A DNA stretch of 64,000 nt, from contig NZ_SPUM01000102.1 in assembly GCF_004614195.1 (NCBI RefSeq), forward strand, positions 1-64,000, read 5' to 3'. Positions 44,353-52,070 of this stretch are shown piece by piece; the stretch's first letter is position 1, and each line of letters starts with the position of its first letter. The notes beneath the pieces are model-generated. The model was not told the DNA's origin. It did not search any database and saw nothing but the letters and a program-made list of their open reading frames with translations. The DNA is from Massilia horti. GTDB lineage: Bacteria; Pseudomonadota; Gammaproteobacteria; Burkholderiales; Burkholderiaceae_D. The translations under genes were made by a program, and so were the position numbers.

Positions 44353-46614
44353 TCAAGCCCCCGGATGGTACTTGCGCTCGAGCTGCTTTTCGATGTCTTC
44401 CTTGTAGAACAACACGTCCTTGAACTCGCCCCGGCTGTACATCTCGCCCTGGTCGTTAAAATGCGCAGACTTCGGATCACCGCTCTCGCCACCGGCAAGG
44501 ATGCTCTTGGCGCGCACGCGCGGGCCGAACTCGACCACGGCCACGAAGCTGTTACCGCGATCCCCGTAAATCCGCTTGGTGGTCTGCTTGGCGACCATGC
44601 CGAATGAAGCCAGCGAGCCCCAGACGGCCGAGGTGAAGGCCACCGGATAGCTCGGCTTGGCATCGTCGTATTTCTGGTCGACGGCGCCGCTGATGCGCTG
44701 GAAGCGGTTGATCTCTCCCCATGGCGTCTGCCATGTCCCGAAATCGGCCTTGAGCTTGTCCGACGCCCGCGCCAGCGAATCGAGACGCTCCTGCGCACTC
44801 AAGCTCTCGGTGACGAAATCCACCGCCGGCCGCCCCGCCGCGCGTGCGCGTGCGGCGGCATGCGCGACCATGTCCTGCCCCCAGTAGACCGCCAGCGATG
44901 TCGGCACCGAGCTGGTGGCAAAGCGCAGGTCCCAGCCACGTAGCGCCGCCACCTGCTCGGCCAGTCGGGCCTTGAGCGGATCGCTCTCCGGCAGCGCCTC
45001 CCAGTCCTTGACCAGCGCCGGCACCAGCGGCTCGAACGCGGTCAGGTAGCTGTCGTAGGCGGTGGCGATCAGGCTGTCGAGCGTCAGATCCTTTGCGTCC
45101 TTCAGCACGCGCATCGCGTGGATGCCGCGCGCGTTCTCGGGCAGCGACCACATGTAAGCCGGATAGTCCTTCAGCTTCGGGCTGCTCGCGCCCGAGGCGC
45201 TGAACGGCCAATTGTTGGTATTGGAGATGTAGCCGCTGGCCGGATTGAACAGGGTGATCGTCTCCTTGATATCGTGCAGGCCCTTCCACTCGGTGGCCGG
45301 GTTGCTGCCGTCGACAGGTCGGGCCCAATCGAAGCGCGCATCGCGTTTGGGAATGAAGTTCCCGTGAAAGTAGGCGATGTTGCCGTCAGCGTCCGCGTAG
45401 ACCGTATTGTTCGACGAGTTGGTACGCAGCTCCATCGCCTTGTAGAACGCCGCATAGTTCTTCGCCTTGGTGCGGGTGTAGGACTGCGTCAGCGCCTTCA
45501 TCGGCTCGTCCATCATTTTCACCGACACCCACTTGCCGTCCGCCTCGCGCACTACCGGCCCGTGATGCGTGAAGTAGGCGGTGACCGTCTTGCTGGCCAT
45601 GCCGCCGTCCGCGGTCTTGTACGGCAGCGTGATCGGCACCGCACGCATCGGGCGTTCCTCATTGCCGTACTTGTAGAAGTACTTGCCGTTCTTTTCAAAA
45701 ACGGTCTCGAGGTATTCGTCGATCACATCGCCCCCGCCCGAGGTATGCATCCACCCTGCCCGTTCATTGAAGCCCTGGTAAACGAAGAACTGGCCCCAGG
45801 TCACCGCGCCGTAGGCGTTCAGGCCCTCGTCGCTGACCACATGGATCTCGGGACGGAAATAGAAGGAGGTGTGCGGATTAATGAGCAGGAGCGGATGCCC
45901 GGACGCCGACAGCTTGGGCGCGATCGCAAAGCCGTTCGAGCCGGTCGGCTCGGCGTCGAAGCCCTTGCTGTTGTCGGCCAAAGCCAGGTCGAAGCGGTTA
46001 CCGACAGACTCCAGCAGCGCCACCTCGTTGCGCTTGCCGTAGAAGGCCTGGAGCTGCTTGAGGTCGATCGACTCGATATCGCCGCCAATGCTACCCTCGC
46101 TGAAAGCCAATGCCATCCACGGCTCGAAATGCGTGATCAGCTTCGGTTTGACCTCTGGGTGCGTATGCAGGTAAAAGTTCAAGCCATCGGCGAAGGCCAC
46201 CATCAGCGCTTGAAGCCATTCGGGGCTGGCCGCGTATTTGGCTTTCATCGCCTCCGGCTGGATGTACATCTTCATGCGCAGGTCGCGCCAGATCTCCTTC
46301 TCGCCCTCCACTTCGGCCAGGCGTCCCATCGCGTTGATGTAATTGAGCTCGACGCGGTTGAAGTCGTCCTCCGCCTGCGCATACAGCATGCCGAACACGG
46401 CGTCGGCATCCGATTTACCGAATATGTGCGGGATGCCCCACTTGTCGCGCATGATCGTCACGCGCTGCGCGGTCTTCTGCCAGCGCGCCAGTTCAGTCGC
46501 GTTGACGGCGCTTGCCTTGGCCGGCGCGGCAGCTTGCGCGGCCTGTGGTGGCAGCATGGCGCCAAGCGTGGCGCAGCCCAGGACAGTCGAGGCAATCAGG
46601 CGGGATGTGAACAT
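44353..46614 (-). CDS. Penicillin acylase family (Ntn hydrolase) acylase
   Basis: A 753-residue secreted amidase precursor. Signal peptide (about 1-28), an alpha subunit, then the expected autoproteolysis site with Ser nucleophile at S226 in PTGSNGFAIAPK, followed by the beta subunit. N-terminal DKWGIPHIFGKSDADAVFGMLYAQAEDD is typical of penicillin/acyl-homoserine-lactone acylases. Possible substrates are acyl-homoserine lactones, beta-lactams or N-acyl peptides; sequence does not choose. No regulator adjoins. Confidence 0.88.
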   Translation of the reverse strand: MFTSRLIASTVLGCATLGAMLPPQAAQAAAPAKASAVNATELARWQKTAQRVTIMRDKWGIPHIFGKSDADAVFGMLYAQAEDDFNRVELNYINAMGRLAEVEGEKEIWRDLRMKMYIQPEAMKAKYAASPEWLQALMVAFADGLNFYLHTHPEVKPKLITHFEPWMALAFSEGSIGGDIESIDLKQLQAFYGKRNEVALLESVGNRFDLALADNSKGFDAEPTGSNGFAIAPKLSASGHPLLLINPHTSFYFRPEIHVVSDEGLNAYGAVTWGQFFVYQGFNERAGWMHTSGGGDVIDEYLETVFEKNGKYFYKYGNEERPMRAVPITLPYKTADGGMASKTVTAYFTHHGPVVREADGKWVSVKMMDEPMKALTQSYTRTKAKNYAAFYKAMELRTNSSNNTVYADADGNIAYFHGNFIPKRDARFDWARPVDGSNPATEWKGLHDIKETITLFNPASGYISNTNNWPFSASGASSPKLKDYPAYMWSLPENARGIHAMRVLKDAKDLTLDSLIATAYDSYLTAFEPLVPALVKDWEALPESDPLKARLAEQVAALRGWDLRFATSSVPTSLAVYWGQDMVAHAAARARAAGRPAVDFVTESLSAQERLDSLARASDKLKADFGTWQTPWGEINRFQRISGAVDQKYDDAKPSYPVAFTSAVWGSLASFGMVAKQTTKRIYGDRGNSFVAVVEFGPRVRAKSILAGGESGDPKSAHFNDQGEMYSRGEFKDVLFYKEDIEKQLERKYHPGA

Positions 46615-46641
46615 CGGGAGTCTCCTTCGTGGGGATTGTTG

Positions 46642-47433
46642 TTATAGCTGCCCGCCGCCGATCGCGGCCAGGCGCTGCTTGAGCACTTCGTTTTCGGTGA
46701 GCAGGGTCGCAACGCGATCCTTCAATGCCGCGATCTCGGCGCGCAACCGCGCCGCTTCGTCGGCCGGATCGGCTGGCGGGGTCTCCTTGCGCGGACGGGC
46801 CGCGGCCTTCTGTTCGCGCACCTGGCGCGCGGCCTGCTGCAGCTCCTTGCGTCCACCCGCCACCGCCGCAATCTGCACCGATTCCGGCAACTGCGCCACG
46901 TTGGCGGCGGCGTTGATGGAAATGGTCCCGGCGCGCACGGCATCGACCAGCTGCGGCGTGGCTGCCTTCTGGATGCGCTCGATCTGGCTGATCGTATTGG
47001 TCGAAACCCGCGCGGCGCGCGCCACGTCTTCGCGCGTATTCCACGGCGGCGCGAAGGGGGCCGACTGATCGTCCTCGGTCTGCAATTCGGCGTCTTTTTT
47101 CTGGACGACGCGCGCCGACATGATTTCCTTCTTACGCAGGGCCATCATCCCGCGCTGGAAATCCGTCACGCTGCGCCGCGCCAGCTGGTTATCGATCATC
47201 CACAGCTTCACGTCTTCAATCGAATTAAAGCTGTTGTTCTGCACCGTTCGGAATTCGATGCCGTGCTGTTTGCAAATCGCGTATCGGTTATGACCGTCGA
47301 TCAGCACGTCGCCCCAGAGAATCAGCGCTTCGCGGCAGCCTTCGGCCAGCAAACTGCGCTCGAGCGCCTCATGTTCGGCAGGCGTCAGCGCATCGATGAA
47401 GTCCCGCAGTTCCTCGTTAATCGTGATGTTCAA
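46642..47433 (-). CDS. Orphan ParB-like nuclease/HTH protein
   Basis: About 263 residues from TTG 47433, which has AAGGA six bases upstream and gives MNITINEELRDFIDALTP. In-frame ATGs at 47475 and 47538 give 277 or 298 residues but lack ribosome-binding sites. The N-terminal ParB-like domain has LIDGHNRYAICKQHGIEF; the middle holds a helix-turn-helix (REDVARAARVSTNTISQIE); the C-terminus is a Leu/Ala coiled-coil. No ParA is adjacent and no parS is recognised. It may be a DNA-binding regulator or a plasmid/phage-derived orphan. Divergent from a CPBP gene. Confidence 0.72.
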   Translation of the reverse strand: MNITINEELRDFIDALTPAEHEALERSLLAEGCREALILWGDVLIDGHNRYAICKQHGIEFRTVQNNSFNSIEDVKLWMIDNQLARRSVTDFQRGMMALRKKEIMSARVVQKKDAELQTEDDQSAPFAPPWNTREDVARAARVSTNTISQIERIQKAATPQLVDAVRAGTISINAAANVAQLPESVQIAAVAGGRKELQQAARQVREQKAAARPRKETPPADPADEAARLRAEIAALKDRVATLLTENEVLKQRLAAIGGGQL

Positions 47434-47577
47434 TTCTTGTCCTTGCACTTCCTGTTGCGCCAGGCTCCGGCGCATCGCACCGAATGCTACACCATTCACG
47501 GCCCCAGCCAAAGCAGTAAGTTGACGATTTAACCACATTAAATTAGGCTGGGAATCTTTGAATCTCGCGCCGTGCCC

Positions 47578-48354
47578 ATGAACGCAGCAAAAACTGTCAC
47601 CGTACCGCCTGCCGCCATACCGCCCCTGCGCCTTGCCCTCGTGTTCGCGGTATTGTTCATCGCGTACCAATTGCCCGAAGGGCTGGGCCTGCGGCTGCTG
47701 CACAGCGCCCCGGTCAATGCAGCGCTGATGCTGGCGTTCTTTCCGGTCGCCTGGCTCTGCGGACGCGCGCTCGGGTTTCGCGGATTCGATGCCTGGTACA
47801 TGGGCCTCAGGCCCGGCTGGGTCGGGCTGCTCGCGGCTACGTTCGCGCTTGCGTGCGCAGCCAAGGCAGTGGCGCTCGGGCTGGGATCGGGACTGGGGAT
47901 TTATCGCGTCGCATCAAGCGGGCTCGGTGCGGAGCAGGTGTTGATGGCGGCTCTTATGATGCTGCCATATACGTTCATTCCATCGGTGGCTGAGGACATC
48001 GTCACGCGGGGGTTCCTGCTACGCGCGTTTCCACGGCTGGGACAGCGCTGGCTGTTCGTCTTGGCATCAAGCGCGTTGTATGTGGCGAACCATATCTATC
48101 GGTATGCGGACGGGCCGCTCGAATTGGCCAGGCTGTTCGCGTTCGGCCTGGCATATGGCGCCGGGATTTACTACAGCCGCTCATTGTGGGCCGCGATCGG
48201 ACTGCACTGGGGCTGGAACTTCGCGGGGCAGTTCAGCGACAGCGTGATCTCGAACGATCTCATCGCACCGACGCAGGGGCCGCTCGTGTCGATTGCGGCG
48301 CACCTGTTGATGCTGGGTGTAGTCGTGCTCGTGGCACGCGCGCGCCGCGCATAA
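47578..48354 (+). CDS. CPBP family membrane protease (Abi/CAAX-like)
   Basis: A 258-residue membrane protein with about eight helices. The CPBP motifs are present: EDIVTRG (motif 1, with Asp in place of the second Glu of EExxxR), NHIYRY (motif 2) and HWGWNF (motif 3). CPBP proteins are CAAX-type glutamic proteases, often linked to bacteriocin self-immunity or surface-protein processing. The ATG 47578 is used. Here the neighbours are a ParB-like gene and a tRNA, and no bacteriocin is visible. Confidence 0.82.
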   Translation: MNAAKTVTVPPAAIPPLRLALVFAVLFIAYQLPEGLGLRLLHSAPVNAALMLAFFPVAWLCGRALGFRGFDAWYMGLRPGWVGLLAATFALACAAKAVALGLGSGLGIYRVASSGLGAEQVLMAALMMLPYTFIPSVAEDIVTRGFLLRAFPRLGQRWLFVLASSALYVANHIYRYADGPLELARLFAFGLAYGAGIYYSRSLWAAIGLHWGWNFAGQFSDSVISNDLIAPTQGPLVSIAAHLLMLGVVVLVARARRA

Positions 48355-48358
48355 ACGC

Positions 48359-48445
48359 TGGTGCCCGGAGCCGGAATCGAACCGGCACGCCATTGCTGGC
48401 ACGGGATTTTAAGTCCCGGGTGTCTACCAGTTTCACCATCCGGGC
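48359..48445 (-). tRNA. tRNA-Leu (anticodon TAA)
   Basis: An 87-base tRNA ending in encoded CCA. The acceptor arm pairs GCCCGGA with TCCGGGC; the anticodon loop CTTAAAA presents TAA (UAA); a long variable arm (TGCCAGCAATGGCG region) marks a class II tRNA-Leu; the T-arm is GCCGGTTCGATTCCGGC. Confidence 0.95.
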
Positions 48446-48454
48446 AGCCGCGAG

Positions 48455-48463
48455 ATTCTAGCA
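48455..48463 (-). promoter_or_regulatory. tRNA-Leu promoter, extended -10
   Basis: TGCTAGAAT on the minus strand ends 9 bases before the tRNA 5' end. TAGAAT matches 5/6 of the -10 consensus and the TGn extension is present, which can compensate for the lack of a clear -35 box. Confidence 0.45.
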
Positions 48464-48557
48464 CAGAGCGGGGTACTGTAGGGTCAGCCTTGCAATATTG
48501 CGCCTGAACGGATTCCAGCGGATGAGGCAGACAGGTAAGCCACAAAGGCAGCCATAA

Positions 48558-48824
48558 CTATTGCCCGCCAAAGTTTTCCGAAGTAGCGATCAAAACGGCG
48601 CCGCAAGTCGTCTTATGCCCTTCATAAGCAACGGCAATGCCGTCGATGGTATGGTGTCGATCGCCTTCGGCAATCTTGCAGTTGTCATGTCCCTTGATGG
48701 GACAACTGCATGGGTCCCCGACGCGAGCGACAGGGATACCGTCGATCGTAAAGTGTTTTGCACTCACGCTCACGACCTGGCCACCATGCGACGTGGAGTC
48801 GCCGAGACGAATCACATTGCGCAT
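48558..48824 (-). CDS. PAAR-domain T6SS spike-tip protein (1)
   Basis: An 88-residue PAAR-motif protein that caps VgrG. MRNVIRLGDSTSHGGQVV, GDPCSCP and DRHHTIDGIAVAYEGH are standard PAAR repeats; His and Cys residues likely bind the zinc at the tip. It starts 3 bases after the upstream immunity gene and is the last gene of the vgrG-effector-immunity-PAAR row. Confidence 0.9.
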   Translation of the reverse strand: MRNVIRLGDSTSHGGQVVSVSAKHFTIDGIPVARVGDPCSCPIKGHDNCKIAEGDRHHTIDGIAVAYEGHKTTCGAVLIATSENFGGQ

Positions 48825-48827
48825 CGG

Positions 48828-50294
48828 TCATCCTTTTGTTCCTGACGAGGTATCTTCGCCGGGTTTGCCTTCGGTCGCGCCGCCTGAGACACCTTGAGAA
48901 GCTTGTGCGATTTTTGATGTCTGTGTCACCGCGTCAGCAGCGGGCGGATCACCGTATTCAACCAGCTTCCACACCGTCGCCGTCCGGTAAGAGGGCCGTT
49001 CCCCCTTGAGCTTTTGCCACACGGACGGTTCGCCATGCGATATCACATGCGGCATCCGCTCGCCGGCCTTGAAATGCTGGCGCTGGTCACCTTCCGATTC
49101 ACTGGCCTGCCACCAGCCTGTCTGTGGGCAAATGCGTCCGGTTGCAGCAAGTTCCCCAAGTGGGCGATGCGGCGGCGAGTCAGCTTGGCTGGTCTTTGCC
49201 GGGGTGGCAACTGTTGGGCGCACGCGGATGGAGCTGGTGATTTTGTCCCATACCGCGATAGCCTCTTCGTCGGTAAGGCTGGCTTTGGCCGCGCCAGCTG
49301 CGTTGTCGGCTACGCCAGTCTGAAACTGGATATCTGCGTAGGGCTTGTACAGGTCTCGCGGGACACCGACAAATTTCATGCGGAAGTCGTGATGGGCACG
49401 TGAGCGCTCTTCATCCGGTGAACGCATAAGCACCTCGTATCCAGTCTGCCAATCATGTATCTGGCGCGGGCTTTCGCGCAAGAATTTGGTATCGGCAAGC
49501 GCCTTCTTCGATTCTGGACTTTTCGCACCGGCTCTCACACGATTGAACTGTCTCTCAAGAGAGTCGTCTTCTGGGTTGTAGGGGTTTGCGGGGGCGACAT
49601 AAATCGAAAGATGCGTGTCAGGAAATTCCTTCAAACGGAAGCCGATGCGAATGTGTTCCATAGGAAGCTCCTTATCGGGCTCCGACTTGTCGGACAGGAA
49701 AGCGTATTCAACGCAATTTCCTGGTTCCGTGGGTATTTCAGTTTCACTGTGTTGCCGAAGACGCCGAGCGATGCTAATAATTTCAGCTATAGTTTCATCT
49801 TTTTCGTCACTCAAAGGACGGGATTCGATGACAACACCATCATCGTTCAATCGAAAGTATCCATTTATTTTGAGCCCATTAACAGCAGTAAAACCTTCGT
49901 ATCCAGTAACGATTTTTCCTTGCGGCTGCACCACATTATCCTCTGAGATAAACAGAGGAATATAATTGTGGTATATCGCCTTCTCGCCCTTTAGTTCATC
50001 AATGAACTTTTGCGCAAACTCTTTCACTTGATCCACACCTTTAGGATAGATGCGTACGCCAAGTGAAACGTCAGCATTTCCCCACACGACTGTTGCGGAT
50101 TCCGGCACATCGACTAAAAACCGCCCGAAGCAAACGGTTTTTGTTTTATCGAATAAGGGTTTCAGGCGTGGCGTAAGTTCAGTCATGTTCGGCGTCTTCC
50201 ATTCTTTTGGATTCCGGTCGCATGCGACAAGCATCAGCGTGGCAGCGGCGAGGCAAACAAGGCAAAAGCGCGGTATTGTTGTCATATGAAACAT
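48828..50294 (-). CDS. Tli4-like T6SS phospholipase immunity lipoprotein
   Basis: A 488-residue lipoprotein with lipobox LVAC (about residue 25). CFGRFLVDVPESATVVWG is the entry to a Tli4-type domain; in Pseudomonas Tli4 neutralises the Tle4 phospholipase in the periplasm. The C-terminal part adds GRICPQTGWWQ...FKAGERMP, a Cys-Trp motif of T6SS-associated proteins. Start ATG 50294 has GAGG upstream; an in-frame ATG is also at 50285. It overlaps the effector stop by 13 bases. Confidence 0.78.
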   Translation of the reverse strand: MFHMTTIPRFCLVCLAAATLMLVACDRNPKEWKTPNMTELTPRLKPLFDKTKTVCFGRFLVDVPESATVVWGNADVSLGVRIYPKGVDQVKEFAQKFIDELKGEKAIYHNYIPLFISEDNVVQPQGKIVTGYEGFTAVNGLKINGYFRLNDDGVVIESRPLSDEKDETIAEIISIARRLRQHSETEIPTEPGNCVEYAFLSDKSEPDKELPMEHIRIGFRLKEFPDTHLSIYVAPANPYNPEDDSLERQFNRVRAGAKSPESKKALADTKFLRESPRQIHDWQTGYEVLMRSPDEERSRAHHDFRMKFVGVPRDLYKPYADIQFQTGVADNAAGAAKASLTDEEAIAVWDKITSSIRVRPTVATPAKTSQADSPPHRPLGELAATGRICPQTGWWQASESEGDQRQHFKAGERMPHVISHGEPSVWQKLKGERPSYRTATVWKLVEYGDPPAADAVTQTSKIAQASQGVSGGATEGKPGEDTSSGTKG

Positions 50295-52033
50295 TTGAAC
50301 CTCGCTTCCTGTGCAATGCGCACGATGCTGTACAATGTTGATGCAATAGCCCGAGGGTCTTTGTAACTGTCCTGGTGTTCGTACCCAACCTGCCGGAACA
50401 CCCCCTTGAAAATGCCACTATTCAATTGGTGATCTGCGGATTTCATAGGCACGGTTTGATCGCCTGGCTCTGCAGCCGGGAGGATGGTGGCATGTATCGG
50501 CTTGGGAACCCCAGCGATGTACCTGAACGCCCTGTTTTCACCACGGGGGACCCAACGAACAAGTTCCAGCGTACCTTGCCGGTTTTCATCGAGGATTGGC
50601 CAGTCCTGCCAGCCGGTGGGATCGACACAGTGCTCGTCGATTTTCCATACGACTTCACCGAAGCTGCGGCGCGCCAGGTCGGCGCCGTAATGAGCATAAC
50701 TGTTGAGGTCAAACGTGTTGGCAATCTTGCGGTGAAAGTTCTGGGCCCCATCGAGATAATCGCACGTTCGTTTAAATGTCCCTCCCCCGCGTTTCCGAGC
50801 TAACCCAGACGGATTAATCCATTCCTCGCGGAGCAACGCATACCACTTACCTCGCAATTTGTAGATTTCGTTGTATGGGTCACCCTTTTTCGGCCAGGAA
50901 TCCAGCTCACATCCCTTGTACATCACTCGGAGCCAGCCATTGCCATACGCCTCGCTAGGCAATAACTCCAGCGCCCCGGGTGCATTCGCCAGTACCGCTG
51001 TTACCTCGTCGCCGAAGTTGCCAGCCACCTTGGCGCCAATGCTCGCTTCCGGACCATGCAAAATGCCGGAATCCTCGAATCCCGCTCTCATCCGCTTGTA
51101 GGCGGCCGGGGCACCGATGGCGGGCATCACGCCATGCACGATACCCAGCACCTTCCCCTGCATGTTGCCGTAATCCGGGTGAACCAGCGCCCGTCCGACC
51201 AGTCCACCCATGGAATGAGTGACGATGATCACTCTGGGGCACTTATAGCCGAGCTTGATAAACTCGTCCATGAGCTTGTTAATTCGCTTGGCAATAACTA
51301 TTGCACTGTCACCATTCGACTGCAGCCAATTGTAGCCAAATGCATAAACGGGAAACCAAACGCCAGTGACGGCCTCTTTAAGTTCGTCCTCGGTCAATGC
51401 CTTTTGCAGTGGGGTTGGATGCGCTCCCCAGCTTTGCGGGTCAACGCCTACGACATCGCGCCACTCCTCCCGGAGTACACCCACGAAAAAGGTGTTGTTA
51501 AGCCGCGATTCAAGATGCTGTAACAACTTCCCATAGCTTTTGAAATAGACTTCACCCCACCCTCGCGCTCGCACCTTTTGTACGGCCGTACGCGGGCTCG
51601 TTGCGGTAGGAGGATCGTCCGACAACATTGGAAACCGGAGGCTGCTGTCGAGTTCGACATTGGCATGCCTTTTATCACCGCTAACGTCGGGTGGTCCCGA
51701 GGGATCGTAAATGTCCACTGTTGTTTGTAACGGATCCAGCCGCAGTTGACGTTCACGTGACGGACTGTTGGCATGGATGTCTACGTTGAGTGCGCTGAGA
51801 TCATCCGGGCGCCACGCGATGTTATCGCTTCGACCCAGTTCCTGTTGCCGTTGCGCGCTCATGCGCAGATTCGATCCCATAATGCCGGGCAGAAAAATGA
51901 CCGGCAAGACCGTTTTGGGTAGAAATCTGGCGGCTTGCACGCCTATGTCCTGCAGCGGTGTCGCAAAACCTTCGGCCTTGAGAGCGGCACCGTAGTTTTG
52001 TTGCGCCGGTAACGGGTATTCAATTTTTGCCAT
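50282..52033 (-). CDS. T6SS lipase-fold effector (Tle family)
   Basis: A 583-residue alpha/beta hydrolase. PVIFLPGIMGSNLR precedes the fold and the nucleophile elbow is THSMGG with S274; a possible catalytic His is in a later segment (HQDSYKD). No signal peptide is seen, as expected of T6SS cargo. It lies between vgrG and the immunity lipoprotein. The partner type suggests a Tle4-like phospholipase attacking the target cell membrane. ATG 52033 (MAKIEYPLP) is preferred; the longer frame begins 57 bases upstream. Confidence 0.8.
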   Translation of the reverse strand: MAKIEYPLPAQQNYGAALKAEGFATPLQDIGVQAARFLPKTVLPVIFLPGIMGSNLRMSAQRQQELGRSDNIAWRPDDLSALNVDIHANSPSRERQLRLDPLQTTVDIYDPSGPPDVSGDKRHANVELDSSLRFPMLSDDPPTATSPRTAVQKVRARGWGEVYFKSYGKLLQHLESRLNNTFFVGVLREEWRDVVGVDPQSWGAHPTPLQKALTEDELKEAVTGVWFPVYAFGYNWLQSNGDSAIVIAKRINKLMDEFIKLGYKCPRVIIVTHSMGGLVGRALVHPDYGNMQGKVLGIVHGVMPAIGAPAAYKRMRAGFEDSGILHGPEASIGAKVAGNFGDEVTAVLANAPGALELLPSEAYGNGWLRVMYKGCELDSWPKKGDPYNEIYKLRGKWYALLREEWINPSGLARKRGGGTFKRTCDYLDGAQNFHRKIANTFDLNSYAHYGADLARRSFGEVVWKIDEHCVDPTGWQDWPILDENRQGTLELVRWVPRGENRAFRYIAGVPKPIHATILPAAEPGDQTVPMKSADHQLNSGIFKGVFRQVGYEHQDSYKDPRAIASTLYSIVRIAQEARFKCFI

Positions 52034-52070
52034 CCGACAGTTCTTTCTGTTTTGAGTTCGACGCCCGGTA

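Noticed and set aside
48359..48445. tRNA-Leu as an island integration site for the T6SS cluster
   Set aside because: Integration normally occurs at the tRNA 3' end, which faces the CPBP gene; the T6SS genes are on the 5' side and no second copy of the tRNA end was noticed.
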